DNA from: Pilaira anomala | Taxonomy: Eukaryota > Mucoromycota > Mucoromycetes > Mucorales > Mucoraceae | DNA: 64,000 bases | NCBI GenBank assembly: GCA_025716855.1 | Contig: JAIXMQ010000001.1 | Location: 558,001 to 622,000 of the forward strand | Direction of reading: 5' to 3' | Shown: piece by piece, positions 12,207 to 25,018 of the stretch | How the letters are laid out: the number at the start of each line of letters is the position of its first letter | How positions within the stretch are numbered: the stretch's first letter is position 1 | The notes under the pieces: model-generated | What the model was told of the DNA's origin: nothing | The model's input: the letters and a program-made list of their open reading frames with translations, nothing else | Database searches by the model: none | Program-made: the position numbers and the translations under genes

Positions 12207-13477
12207 AGATATGTAGTTGTATAATATATAGAAAGGGTAATAAAGAGGATTGGTGTGCAGATATTTTATTTTTTCGTTTAAATCCAAATTTAAAAAAATG
12301 GATGTGTAACAAGCCCTATATATAAGGTAAATTCATGAGGCTTGCCAATATATATCAAACTGAGCCTCCTTTCTAATCAAGAAGTTGCCAAGCAGGCTGA
12401 CAGCAAAATCTAACTTGACCAATGATGAGTTTATTTTGGTCAATCGTAAACCTTGATACTCTTTATCTTAGCAGAATTTTTGGAAGCATTTTAAACTGTG
12501 TGTAGCACTTTTTTTTTTTTTTTCAATTATTGACAAGCAACTTTATATATATATATATATATTTTGGAATGAATAGTTTATAAAGTATATCGATCAAGTA
12601 AGAGTATACAACCCTCTTCAAAAGACTAATATATGCCCTTAAAAAGGTTTCACCGAATTATGCAAAGACAAATTGATTTCAATAGTGAGGGGAGATCTAT
12701 AGTTAATAGAACTTGCATTTAACCAGTTAAACTCCTATTAAGCAGTGGCTAAATAACGGAATTGAATATATATATATATATATGCTTGGTTATGACTGTA
12801 AATGGGAGTAATGTAGCGAAATGATGTACCAATGATGTGATCTCTCTTCTAGTTTACTTTTGAAAGCTTAATATCTAAAAATCGTATTATGACCCATAAA
12901 AACTTTCTTTTTTTTTTTCTCTTAAGTTAGTGAGTTATAAACAATTTTATTGTGCAGGAATGTCAGTTCGATTTGATCAATTTACTAGTCAACATATGTA
13001 CACAACTGAGAAATATTTTTTAATTCACAATAGCGTTGCGTCGTCAAAGTCAAACATTTGGCTGTTTAGTCATTGTATTATAATATATCCAAATAACGTA
13101 AATAGTTATTTAAATTTAACAGATTAGTTATATATAGTGTTAGTTTCATCCTTGCTCATTAATGTAAATAAAAAATCACACTTTTTTTTGCTTTAAGAAT
13201 ACTTTGGTAATGAACAAATGTTGCAATATGCGTTGTTTCTATGTGCATATATTTGATGGATTTACAAAAAAAAAAAAAAAAAAAAAAAAATAGATTTTCA
13301 GAAAATAAATTCTCATGCTTAAAAAAAAAAAGGGTACTTGGACAAATCAAGGTCAAAAGAGAAGGTAATGATTTAAGACGCGTTATACGAATAATCTGGG
13401 AAGGTATAGAACGCTTTCAATATTTGTTTTTATCAAAAATCAGCTAAATAGCTTTTGCCTATTTTAGGCCAAGGTCT

Positions 13478-13523
<46 letters not shown>

Positions 13524-13876
13524 TATAACCTTATTCAGCAGAAAGCCTTTTTATACAAGAAGGAGGTGTTACTTTTTCATATTTACATAAACGCTTCAAT
13601 GTGAAAGAAAGTATAGATTTGTGAATATACTATTGAATATGTCAAAGCAGAGAGATAATAATAATAATAAAAGAAATAAAGTTCAAGATAAAACTCAAAT
13701 ACTCGTTCTAAATAACCTGTTTCGTTTATTATAAAAGAGATCTTATTTATCGATCCAAATCGATTTCGGAAAGAGATAAGTGAATGAAAACCGCGACTGC
13801 TTTGCTTTGTGTATAAAAATGTGGGGTCGTGCAATGTTTGACGGCGTTTTAACTTAAGACAGTGCACAATACAAAT

Positions 13877-13913
<37 letters not shown>

Positions 13914-14012
13914 CTATAAAAATAGTCTGCATTATTTTTAGATTTTTGAATTTTTTTTCTTTTTTTTTTTTCTCTTTTCTTATTTTTTCTCTTTATATCA
14001 AAATAAATTATA
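12207..14012. other. Long divergent intergenic region upstream of glycogen synthase
   Basis: About 1.8 kb. It holds AT dinucleotide repeats (near 12543-12562 and 12767-12782), poly-T runs (13481-13520 and 13879-13909), an ATA/TTA trinucleotide repeat near 13656-13670, and a pyrimidine-rich block just before the start of the next gene. Several frames of 60-95 codons are open but lack splice-linked partners or recognisable motifs. No gene is called. Confidence 0.5.
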
Positions 14013-14105
14013 ATGGCTACAGCTCAAAGAGACGTTTATAATCCTCTTTTATTTGAGATTGCTTGGGAAGTTGCCAACAAAGGTAAGTAACAGAGTCAGA
14101 GTCAG

Positions 14106-14181
<76 letters not shown>

Positions 14182-14664
14182 ACACACAGACAGACAGACA
14201 GACAGAGAGAAAGAAAAAAAGAAAAAAAAAGTATAGTCAACTCATACCCGTTTTTTTTTTCTTTTTGACAGTTGGTGGTATTTATACCGTAATTCGTACC
14301 AAAGTACCTGTCACTGTTCGCGAATTTGGAGATCGTTATACATTGATCGGTCCATTATCTTATAAATCAGCACCTATGGAAGTAGAAGCTTGTGAACCTG
14401 CAAATGAAAAAATGAAGGAAGTGCTTGATTCCATGTCACACTATGGTGTAAAATACTTGTATGGTCGTTGGTTAGTAGAAGGATCACCTTATGTCTTGTT
14501 GTTTGACACAGGTAGTGTCACCAACCGTTTAGATGAATGGAAGGGTGATCTTTGGCGTTCAGCTGGTATTCCATCACCTCCATCTGATACCGAGACAAAC
14601 GACGCAATTTTATTTGGTTACTTGGTTACTTGGTTTCTAGGTGAATTTTCACCTAAGGTAAGCA

Positions 14665-14701
<37 letters not shown>

Positions 14702-16584
14702 GGAGAATAAATAAAAATAAAAACGGGAAGAAAAAAAAAAAAATGGGAAAGTAACCTTAACTGTAGTACAACCAACCTGGAGACCCTGCCATTATTTGTC
14801 ACTTCCACGAATGGTTAGCTGGTGTAGCTGTACCTTTAATCAAGAAGCGTCATCTTGACGTTTGTACTATTTTCACTACACATGCCACCCTTTTAGGTCG
14901 TTATCTTTGTGCTGGTTCAGTAGATTTCTATAACAATCTCTCTAGTTTTGATGTAGATGAGGAAGCTGGTAAACGTGGTATCTATCATCGTTATTGTATT
15001 GAACGTTCTGCTGCTCATTGTTCTGATGTATTTACTACTGTTTCTCATATCACTGCCTATGAATCCGAACATTTATTAAAACGCAAGCCTGGTAATGTTT
15101 CATCATATTAGATATACAAATACACAAATTATTTAACTCTATTTTTTTTTTTTTAGATGGTGTCTTGCCTAATGGATTAAACGTTGTGAAATTCTCTGCA
15201 ATGCACGAGTTCCAAAATCTTCACGCTTTGGCTAAAGAAAAGATCAATGATTTTGTTCGTGGTCATTTCTATGGTCATTATGATTTCGATCTTGATAACA
15301 CCATTTATATCTTTACAGCTGGTCGATATGAATATCGTAATAAAGGTGTTGATATGTTTGTCGAATCATTAGGACGTAAAGTATATAAAAATGTGGGGGT
15401 GGGGGGAATATATAGAAATGTGGGGGAATATAAAAATATGGGGGAGAGAGAAATATACATGCAAAAAAAAAAAAAAAAAAACATTCTAATTTATTCTTTT
15501 TTCATATTCAGGTTTAAATGCCCGTCTTAAATCTTCAGGTTCTAAAATGACTGTAGTTGCATTCATGATTATGCCAACACCTACACATTCATTCAACGTA
15601 GAAGCACTTAAGGGACAAGCCGTTACACGTCAATTACGTACAACTGTAAACGAAATTCAAGATCGTGTGGGTAAAGCGATTTATGAAAATGCTTTACGTA
15701 TTGAAGACATCAACCCAGACAATTTCCTTTCAGATGCTGATAAGGTCTTGTTAAAGCGTCGTGTATTTGCACTCAAGCGTACTACTTTACCACCTATTGT
15801 AACACATAACATTGTAGAAGATGATAAAGATCCCGTCTTGAATCAATTACGTCGTCTCAACTTGTTTAACAATTCGGATGATCGTGTCAAGGTTGTATTC
15901 CACCCTGAATTTTTGAACGCAAATAACCCATTGATTGGTATGGATTATGAAGAATTTGTACGTGGTTGTCATTTAGGTGTTTTCCCATCTTATTATGAAC
16001 CTTGGGGTTATACACCTGCTGAATGTACTGTAATGGGTGTACCTTCTATCACTACGAATCTCTCTGGTTTTGGTTGTTTTATGGAAGAAAACATTGAAAA
16101 TTGTGATGATTATGGTATCTACATTACAGATCGTCGTAGTAAATCAGTAGAAGAATCTTTGCAACAATTATGTGATCAAATGTATCAATTCGTTCAAAAG
16201 ACACGTCGTCAACGTATTAATCAACGTAACCGTACTGAACGTTTGTCAGATCTTTTGGATTGGAAGCGTATGGGTCTTGAATATATCAAGGCACGTCAAT
16301 TAGCTCTTCGTCGTGCTTACCCTGATAGTTTTGTGGATGATGAAGATGATTTAATTTCTGATGCTCCTGTCAAGATTCCTAAACCTTTATCTGCTCCTGC
16401 CTCTCCTCGTATCAAGATGGAAGTCAATAACTTGTTTAATGATGATGAAGAAGAAGAAGAAGCCTTTATGTTCCCTGCTCTTCGTAGAAGATCTTCAACT
16501 CAAACTAGAGAGCAAGAACTTTTAAGTGAAGGTGATATCAATGCCTTTAACGAATTGCATCTTGAAAACAAAATTTCTCATTAA
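14013..16584 (+). CDS. GSY1: Glycogen synthase (GT3 family)
   Basis: Transfers glucose from UDP-glucose to the non-reducing end of glycogen in the cytosol. Five exons, 14013-14082, 14272-14657, 14767-15091, 15157-15375 and 15512-16584, encode 690 residues, close to the ~705 of yeast Gsy2. Visible GT3 landmarks: [17 protein letters not shown] at the N-terminus, [56 protein letters not shown] motif, and the C-terminal catalytic [17 protein letters not shown] with downstream [10 protein letters not shown]. An arginine-rich helix ([20 protein letters not shown]) corresponds to the glucose-6-phosphate regulatory site. The tail has Ser-Pro sites and RRRSSTQ, suited to inhibitory phosphorylation. 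Intron 1 contains a long GA repeat. Very secure. Confidence 0.97.
14111..14179 (+). repeat. GA dinucleotide microsatellite inside glycogen synthase intron 1
   Basis: About 34 GA units flanked by GTCAGA and by CACACA/CAGACA units, lying between donor 14083 and acceptor 14271. It probably varies in length between strains. Confidence 0.9.
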
Positions 16585-16685
16585 AGAAAAGAAAAAAAAA
16601 GTAATAACCATCATATCATATCCCCTCTTTTTCTCTTTATGTATATAAACTTTTTTTTTTTTTTTATAAAAAAAAAAAAAAGACT

Positions 16686-17900
16686 TTATTGTTCTCGTTT
16701 CCAATCAACAAATTCATCAAATAAAACAGGCCCTAATAAACAAATATTATATTAGTTTTTTTTTTTTTTTTTTTTTTTTTGAAAGTATAAATATTCGTTT
16801 TTAAACTTACAGGCAGAAGATTCGTCATACTCTGAAATATCAATAGATACAAAATCTAAAAAGCTTTGCCATTGATCACGATTTATCACACGAACCGGGT
16901 TCTTTTGTTGTAAAAACTGAACAAATTCATGAACAATGGGGAACTTTTCACCTAACAACATGGTCCATAGCACACTCGCCGTCTATTTATATATCTATCA
17001 GTATACATGTATTGGTTTCTATGATACAAATGATTTTTTTTATTTATTTTACCTCGATATCCATGCATTTTTGATCTCTATTCTTGGCATAAGTAAATGT
17101 ATACTTGTACATTTCTTTAAATTGTACAGGGTCATAAAACACATTTTTAAATTCAGGTCTTTTCGCTCTTAATTTTTCTATAGAATCAGTTCTAAAAAAA
17201 AAATTTTGTTACATCTTCTTCTTTTTGTACACATCAAATAAAATACTACTTACTCTAGTTCTTCCATACCCAACATCCATTCTTCCTGTGAAATATAACC
17301 TTGTATATATATGTAAAAAAAAAAAAATTAGTTTTTTTTTTTTCTGAGTAAGCATGAATGGAAAAATCATTTACCCATGGTTGATGTATGCATTTTCCAT
17401 GCAATTGCAAAAATAAGGACCTATAAGGAAAAACATAAATAAATAAATAAAAACTATATATTATATACAAATATTACATCTTCTATAGATAATCCCAAGT
17501 CTTCAAAAAATTGTCTAGTACCATCTGGTGTAATTGTATTGGGTGCATCAGGATCAGCATAATGTTGAAATAGTTGTGCACATTGTTGTTTATTAAACTA
17601 TAAAATAAAGTAAGAAATAGAAAAAAAAAAAAAAGAAAGAAAGAGAAGAGAAACTTACCTTTGGACTTTTTTTTTTTAAAAAAAAAAATAAGACGTTAAT
17701 AACAATATTCAAAAAAAAAAAAAGTTAATATAAATGACTTACATATGTTGTATAGGTGGAAGTGTTGGAGTTATACGCGTAGGTTCTTGAACAGGTTTTA
17801 TATCTAATGGAGGTTGTTGAGATGGTTGGGTATTTGACCTCTTACGCTTTGTTTGAGCTGGTAAGTGTTGGTTAGCGGTTGAGCTTTGTTTAGATCCCAT
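16686..17900 (-). CDS. Dcn1-like cullin neddylation E3 factor (PONY domain), with 7-nt microexon
   Basis: Scaffold that brings NEDD8-charged Ubc12 to cullins. Eight exons: 17900-17743, 17665-17659 (7 nt), 17597-17478, 17420-17375, 17299-17254, 17191-17053, 16982-16811 and 16732-16686; 244 residues. PONY domain landmarks: GLSIEDVLIFAIAWKMHTST, YISQEEWMLGMEELETDSIE, FTYAKNRDQKCMDIETAS, FVSIDISEYDESSAWP, and VLFDEFVDWKREQ at the end. The microexon is required to keep frame between exons 1 and 3. The N-terminus (about 55 residues, Gln/Pro-rich with TKRKR) is not conserved; starting at 17900 gives MGSKQSS, a possible N-myristoylation start like that of human DCUN1D3. An upstream in-frame ATG at 17962 is an alternative. 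It ends convergently about 100 bp from glycogen synthase. Confidence 0.9.
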
Positions 17901-18180
17901 GGGGTAATAGTCAAAAGTAGATGAAGTGGTATGAAAAGCGAACTTTCGCTTAAGTGACATGCAAAGAATAAAGGACCAAAAAAAAAAGACCTCAATAACA
18001 GTGTTCTTTGTCTTTTTTTTTTTTTTTACCAAAAAAAGAAGGGTCACGTAAATAAATAAATAAAAAAGGGGGTGATAGATAATGAGTTACTTTTGAGCCA
18101 TCTGCTGTAACCTCGGATTTGCAAAAAAATTAAATAAATAGCGTTATTTTATTATTTTTTGAAAGAGACTCATCTTGAAC

Positions 18181-18759
18181 ATGTTCAATTCGGTTAAAGT
18201 AGCTTTTGTTCTTGTATTATTTTATTTCCCATTTTTATTCTTGATATTAATTCCAAGAAACTCAATCTTCTTAAGACCTCAAGAGTTAAAAGGGAATTTA
18301 TGTTCTAGAATAAATTTACCCGTGGTATGTCATAACAGTAGTGTTAATAAGAGCAGTAGCGTGACGTTAGCTGTGATTAAGCCAGATGGTATGGCACATC
18401 AAGAAGAAATTTTGAAAATGATTCAAGGGGAAGGGTTCAAGATTATTAGTGATAGAACGACTCAACTAGATGAAGCTCAAGTATCTATTTGGTATCAAGA
18501 TAAACAAACTGAAACCTATTATCCATCTTTAGTTCAATACTTGACAAGAGGTCCTATTCGTATTTTGGTATTAAAAGGAAAGAGTGCAGTTCCAAAGTTG
18601 CGTCGTCTTATTGGTCCAACAAATCCAGAACTGGCTCGTCAGTCATTTCCTAAATCAGTTCGAGCATTGTATGGTGCAAATATTCAAGAAAATGTAATTC
18701 ATGCTTCTGATTCAGAGCAGTCCGCTAAAAGAGAAATCGAATTTTTAAGTACAGTTTAA
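18181..18759 (+). CDS. Nucleoside diphosphate kinase-like protein with N-terminal membrane anchor
   Basis: Single exon, 192 residues. The first ATG of the frame is 18181 (the frame further upstream opens with TTG). Residues 6-30 are a hydrophobic helix (VAFVLVLFYFPFLFLILIP), so the protein is probably membrane-anchored or secretory. The NDK domain starts near residue 60 with TLAVIKPDGM. Catalytic and nucleotide residues are kept: Lys of KPDG, the Tyr region in IWYQDK, Arg of KLRRLIGPTNP, Arg of SVRALYG, and Asn and the phospho-accepting His of NVIHASDS. The ALYG...HASDSEQSAKREIEF ending resembles group II (NME5/NME6-like) enzymes more than cytosolic Nme1. All active-site residues look intact, so activity is likely. 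Cell location is inference. Confidence 0.86.
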   Translation: MFNSVKVAFVLVLFYFPFLFLILIPRNSIFLRPQELKGNLCSRINLPVVCHNSSVNKSSSVTLAVIKPDGMAHQEEILKMIQGEGFKIISDRTTQLDEAQVSIWYQDKQTETYYPSLVQYLTRGPIRILVLKGKSAVPKLRRLIGPTNPELARQSFPKSVRALYGANIQENVIHASDSEQSAKREIEFLSTV

Positions 18760-19183
18760 TAATATTTATAAATAAAAGAAATAGTGTTTCCACTTTCAAC
18801 ATTCGTTTTCGGTTCAAATAGCCCAACGTTGTCCATACATATCAAGAAATGGACATCTTTAAGATATGTACATTCATAATACATTTTGTCAATGGTAAGA
18901 CATATTTATCATAAAGAAAGTCATTATCAATGTCTGTGAGAGGTTGTTACTCTAGTGATGATATAGCAACAGTAACTAGACGACAAATATCTCGATGATG
19001 AAAGCACTGCGAAACATGCCTTCTGTCTTGATTGGGTAAGTCAAATAAAAATTTAACAGAATACACTTTATAGGGCTTTTCGATGGAAGTGTTACTGATG
19101 GATTGTCGTGCTGGCAATAACGTCGTCCGGTTGGAAACCAAATCGAATTTTAGTAGATTATTGAAAGTTAAAGTGTAGCTCAG

Positions 19184-19218
<35 letters not shown>

Positions 19219-19749
19219 TTACTCATAAGTATTTATATCTGAGGTTTAAATTCGAGTCATATTTTTTTTTAAGCGAAAAAGCTATGAACAAATGTTAGTC
19301 ATAATTATTATGAGTCAACTATTTAAGACTCCACACAATAATAATGTTATTTACATATAATTTAACTATTTAATAAATTTAAAAGTATAAATATATATGA
19401 TTACAAAAAGGAAATAAGCAAGATAAAGTCATTGGAACAAGCGTGATATCATTTTAAATTAGGTACCTGAATTGTACATTTAAAAAAAAAAAAAAAAAAA
19501 AAAAACCCTCCAAAGTCATCCGCCCCCCTCTTTTCACTCTCAACTCCACTCAATCCCCCCCCCCAAAAAAAATAAAATTAGCAGTTTTCTATCTTAGATA
19601 AAAAGAGACAAGTAGATCATTTTAATTCTTACTTTTCTTTCGTTATTATATATATATATTTTTCCTCTTTTTTTTTTTTTTTCTCTCTCTCTTGTACATA
19701 ATAAAAACTACATATATAAAAACAATGACAGTCTGTATACCTATTCAAG
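18760..19749. other. Intergenic, tandem genes
   Basis: About 990 bp upstream of the PQ-loop gene. It holds poly-T at 19185-19215, poly-A at 19481-19504, a C-run near 19555-19563, and a pyrimidine-rich stretch before the start. No gene is seen. Confidence 0.45.
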
Positions 19750-20959
19750 ATGGAATCCCTTATATTCAATGGATTAATGCAAGTATTATAGAGAAAAAAA
19801 AAAGAAAAAGAAACAATAAGGTTAACATTTTCTATAGACATTATTTGGTGATTGTGTTTACGGTACACAAGGTGCGATCAGTTTATTACTTGGTTATTGC
19901 TCTATATTTTTCTGGTTAAATGCTCAATTACCGTATGTGTTTACAAGATAATATAAACAATGAATGTCATAATAATAAAAAGTTTTATTTTAGTCAACTT
20001 GTAGAGAATTATAGAACCGGATCAGCAGAAGGTCTCAGTCTTAATTTCTTATCCATCTGGTTAGCAGGTAAATAATAATGCAGGAGATATATATATATAT
20101 AATTGTATTCTGATAATCTTATATAGGAGATACTGCAAATTTAATAGGTGCATTATTAACACATCAATTACCATTTCAGTTATATCTTGGTTTTTATTTT
20201 GTTTCTATTGACATTTGCTTATTATGTCAATGGACATGGTACAATAAATTAAAAAAGACCAAAAATCAAGAATATCTTATTATACCCTCAACAGAAATAC
20301 CACCACCCACAGAACCTTCAAATCGATTATTTCAACATCCAGCACATTCTCCATTAAATATTAATTCAAATATCGCTATTCATAACGAATTAACTCCATT
20401 TTCTTCTTCTGCTTCTCCTTCAAAATGGTATACACTCGATAATGAAGTAATTATCATTAACAACAAAAATCAACAACATAATACTCGATTCATGGGTATC
20501 TTATTGTTTGCTTCCACACTCTATTTAAATTCAAATGGTGGAGATGCTTTAACTACCATGTCATCATCAACTACTACTACTACTACTACTACTGCAGATG
20601 GTCCTTTATTTGAACTCTCTCAAGACAATATCGTTTGGATCGGTCGAATGTTTGCTTGGACATGTACCACCCTTTATTTATTATCTCGTATTCCTCAGTT
20701 ATTAAAGAATCGTAAACGAAAATCTGTGGAAGGATTATCTGCTTCTTTATTTATATTTGCCGTTGGTGGTAACCTTACTTATGCTTCCAGTATTTTAACA
20801 CACCCAGGTCAAACTTTAGATTCTTTATTAGAAGCATTACCTTACTTGATTGGTAGTGCAGGTACCTTAATATTTGATTTCTCAATCTTTTGCCAATTCT
20901 TATGGTACAAGAAACCTCAAACCAATGATACCCTTATTACAAATAAACATATTGTTTAA
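19750..20959 (+). CDS. PQ-loop vacuolar transporter (Ypq/Rtc2-like)
   Basis: Probable exporter of basic amino acids across the vacuolar membrane. Four exons, 19750-19782, 19838-19932, 19994-20067 and 20127-20959; 344 residues. The first ATG-led frame nearby (19725) cannot be spliced in phase; the ATG at 19750 gives MESLIFNGLMQ joined in frame to TLFGDCVYGTQGAISLLLGY, so I prefer it. Two PQ-loop repeats are visible: AQLPQLVENYRTGSAEGLS with the downstream WLAGDTANLIGALL, and SRIPQLLKNRKRKSVEGLSA with VGGNLTYASSIL. About seven membrane helices are expected. The central loop (residues ~110-215) is hydrophilic, Ser/Pro- and Asn-rich with a run of Thr. The family is certain; the substrate is inferred from yeast Ypq1-3. 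Confidence 0.9.
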
Positions 20960-22229
20960 TATATATCTTTTACCTACAACTACTACTCCTTACATATTAC
21001 TCTTTGTCCCTTTTTTTTTTATTTGAACACCTTTTTCTTTGTCTACCAGCATATGATACGGAACCTTTATTTCCGTATGTGTGTGTAATCATTAATCTAA
21101 ATAAAAATGCATATTATTTGATCACGATTCCCTTTTTTTATATAGAGATTAGTTGCTAAATACTATATATTATCAAATGTACAATATGACCAAAACCAAA
21201 ATTTCTTCCCTTATTTGTATTATCTCCACCCGAAATTATTTGCTTGTCACCTGTCGCCACTTTCCATCAACCACAATTTGAAATATTATCTATTCGTTGT
21301 ACACTCAATGAATATACATATAAAGTAAATCCATACTTATTTGTACAAACCGAATTAAAAAAAAAAAAAAAAATCTTATTGTTATAGACGGAAGAGATAA
21401 CACATCCGACCGAGCACCTCCCCCTCTCTGTCTTTGAACAGATCGTCATCTTACTGATGACCAAGTCAGGGCTATCCAAAGAGACAAATTTTATTGGTAA
21501 TAGCAAACTCTTAGTTTTTGTTCTTTCGATATATGGTATGACATAGATATATAGCCAAAGTCATGATGTATGTAGTGTAAAATATCACTTGCTATTTCTT
21601 ATCTTCAATACTACATCATTTTTTTTTTTTTTTGGTAAAAAAGTATTTTTTTTTTTATCCATGCATAATTAGGTAATATTATTCCCTTACATCAGAAAAA
21701 GCTTATATTTTATATGTATTTTCGCTCTCTCTCCTTTTCGTCATTATGTTTATAGTATGTGTACACACGGGTGACGCTGATTCTTTTTTTTTTTATAAAA
21801 AAAAATTCTTATTATAATGCTTTTTTTCTAAAAAAAGAGCATGCATTTATAACTCGTCTGCTGAGATTATGAGGTAACTGTACTGCTTATATAAAGTAAA
21901 TGCCGTTTCTTCCGTATGCTTGTTTGTGTGTCAGTCATTTATTGAATGACAGGGTGACACGAAAAATCATTATCTCTCTTCCGTGGGTACATATTTTTTT
22001 TTTTTTTTTTGTAAACCAAACAGTAGATCAATATAATACACTTGCAAAAACTCAACAAAATAACAAAACGTCAACCATGTCAAAAACCAAAAAAACTTTC
22101 TAGAAAGACTTTTTTTTTTTTTTTTTTTTTTCGGTTGAATAAAATATTTAATTATGTCCTAAAAAAGAAAAACTGATAAGAAGCAGAAAAAGATAATGAC
22201 AGAAAAATATGTAGCATTATAATTTGTAT

Positions 22230-22275
<46 letters not shown>

Positions 22276-24291
22276 CAGTGTACATTCTTTATAGATGGAA
22301 ATAATTCCATACAAGTGAACCAAACAAAGCGCATTATATTCAAAACTCCCACACACTGTCATGTGTAATAGACCCACGCTATTTGACCTATATGGTAAAG
22401 AAGAAGAAAAAAAACGTAACCGTATATTCTAAATTGCGTATATCACTACGTACACACACACAACGTACTAATAAAAATACGATGACCTAATAAGACGTCT
22501 TTTTGAAAATCTTTGGATAAGAAGAATCTGATAAGTTATATTTTTTTTTTTTTTTTTTGGTAAATCCGTTGTCATCCATAATAAAAAAAAAAAAAGTGAG
22601 AGGGCGAGGGTTGTAGTGTTATATAGTTATATTATGAAAAAAAAATCAGAACCCGTTTTAAGCTCTAATAAGCAAATTTATTTTCAAAAAGGATATAATG
22701 TCAAGAAGTCATTTATATTTATACTCGGGTTAGCTGATAGTAAACATTCTTTTTAATTAAAATAAAAACATTGTTATATACATTATTCTCATCAAAGAAA
22801 TTAGCTGAGTAGTCAGATTAAAAATCGGTAAATAGTAAAAAGACTCTCAGGCCAACTTAATGTCAGCAGATTAAAAGTGAGTGTAGTTATTACCGGCAAA
22901 AATTAAGCATCACGGTCATCTCGATTTCTTAATACGGGAAACTACATCACTCACTCAGTTTTCTTTAAAAAAAACGACCCTTTTTGACACTACCACCGCA
23001 TTACTTTATCAAAGTTCTATATTATGTTACGTGTTTTTACTGACCTTAATTAGTTTATTGATAAAAAGTACTATAGTTAGTTAATACACCTGGGGATTTT
23101 CGAGTGACCTAAAATAAAATAAAACGGCCCAAAATTCAACTCAGCGTGTTCATTCCTAATACCCAAAAAAAAAAAGAAAAAACGACCTATTTATTATATT
23201 GAGAGTGGCCTGAAAACAATAAAACGAACGAGATGGGTCGTTATGAGGACGCTTTGATATTAGCTTGGATTTTACGATTTGGAATTTGATAAAAAAAAAT
23301 TTTTTTAAATGAAGCGGTTCAAAATATATTATTGTATATAAGTTTTTTTTATTTATTGAATGATAGGAATTATTTAAATAAGATATACATTATATGAGGG
23401 GGGGGGGATACATTATTATAATACTAGGGAAATATATTACATAAGAGACACGTTGCTCTACTACATTAGAAGCAATATAGAATACGCGAATAATTCGAGC
23501 TTATTACAACACCTACCTTATACACATCTTCATATTATAGGAGTAGCAATATAGTACCAGGCATACCGGGAAAATAAACCAAGAAAATCCTATACATATA
23601 TATTTAAAAATGTTTGTTTGTTTATACTATATTACTAATAAACTTACCAAAGGGCACAATAATAAAATATGAGAGAATAAGGGACTATGCCTTTGTTATT
23701 TTTACTTCTAAAAGAATATGACATTAGGTTTATTAAATATATATTCAGAGAGGAAAGCTTACTTACGGTTTACCATTCAATTATATGAAAGGAACTTCAT
23801 GTATTGTTTATGCCTTCCATTGAATTATAATTATTAGCTTTAAGTTTAAAATTTAAAACCCATTTTATTATATTTACCAAGTTACTAAAGAGAGAAAGAA
23901 AGAAAGAAAGAAAGAAAAAAAAACCATCCTTTTGACATGTTTATTTAACTATTTTGAGACTTTACAATAAAAAATATATACAAGAGCACTGGGAATATTA
24001 ATTATTAAGGATAATAAACAGCTACATACATTACTTTAAATAACAGATAGAATGATCAATCAGACTTTTAATCCATGTAGCTGCATTTTCTTCTTAAAAT
24101 TCAGCTCTTACTACTCTTCTAAACTGCATCAGTGTATATTAATTCTTTTCTTCTATAAAGCTTATACATGTAAATTATTTTCTTCCTTCTCATTAAAACT
24201 ATTGTTATTATTACCTGTGTAAGCCCATCCCATATTTTCTACTGAAAGGCCCACTATTTTGCTAGCAATAAATAATATAAGAAATATTATG

Positions 24292-24585
24292 TCATCTGCA
24301 TGGCGGTTCTATCCCCTCAGCTAGCATTGCTTCTGGAGTCACCATATGCGTATTCATATATGACAGCTCCGAATAGAATCCGGAATTATCGATATCAGCT
24401 TTATTTAACACAATATTTTTTGCGACTTCGTCTTGCTTAATTTCTCTTGCCATACTAACTTCTTCTGTTGATAACCTTTTTGTATATATTGCGGAGAAGG
24501 AAAAATATTTATCATTTTTAAGCTGATCTACTACTCTCTTCGCTAGAATATTACAGCCGATTGAGACCTGTGAGTGTCTTTTCAT
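24292..24585 (-). CDS. Hypothetical protein, possibly one exon of a small gene
   Basis: 97 codons with a true ATG at 24585. Amino-acid use is balanced and charged, unlike the neighbouring low-complexity frames (for example LAKRVVDQLKNDKYFS and MAREIKQDEVAKNIVLNKAD). Just beyond its stop on the same strand, about 24250-24160, another open stretch reads KIVGLSVENMGWAYTGNNNN after a possible acceptor TTGCTAG, which could be a further exon. However, the only possible donor I see between them is a weak GC-type site. It may instead be a gene relic. No family is recognised; no membrane segment or signal peptide is evident. Confidence 0.3.
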   Translation of the reverse strand: MKRHSQVSIGCNILAKRVVDQLKNDKYFSFSAIYTKRLSTEEVSMAREIKQDEVAKNIVLNKADIDNSGFYSELSYMNTHMVTPEAMLAEGIEPPCR

Positions 24586-25016
24586 AAAGAGCTTTTTTTA
24601 TTGAAATTTATTAGTGATAAAGTTAATGGAGTTATTTAATAATATCTTACCACATTAATAACAGATGTATTATACTACAGGTTTCAAAGTTGTTCTTTCT
24701 TGATGAAATATCTTGCCTGGATAGTGTATGTAATCAAACAAGCAGTGGCATGAAAGATTCATGTTTTGTTTTGTAATAAAAAAAAAAATTAAATAAACAT
24801 GTTTGCATTTCATCAATATCATCTTTCTTGGTGCGGAAAAATAAAAAAGCCTCTTACTTCATAAATTAGAATAATATCTCAAAAATTAAAGCTTCGTACC
24901 AATGCTTATTTATGAGTTGACATTATGAGGATTTTCTATTTCAAAACACAATGCTGTAACTTTAACTGAAAAGGTATTGAATTTGTTGTTGAAACCCGAG
25001 TATTTTGGTTTATTTA

Positions 25017-25018
<2 letters not shown>

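Noticed and set aside
13583..13867. 94-codon minus-strand ORF (SRGFHSLISFRNRFGSINK)
   Set aside because: Ends in a poly-Tyr microsatellite translation, has no splice partners, no recognised motif and lies in AT-rich spacer; could be a relic but not supportable.
14049..14268. Frames rich in Leu-Ser or Arg-Glu across the GA repeat
   Set aside because: They fall inside glycogen synthase intron 1 and are translations of a dinucleotide microsatellite.
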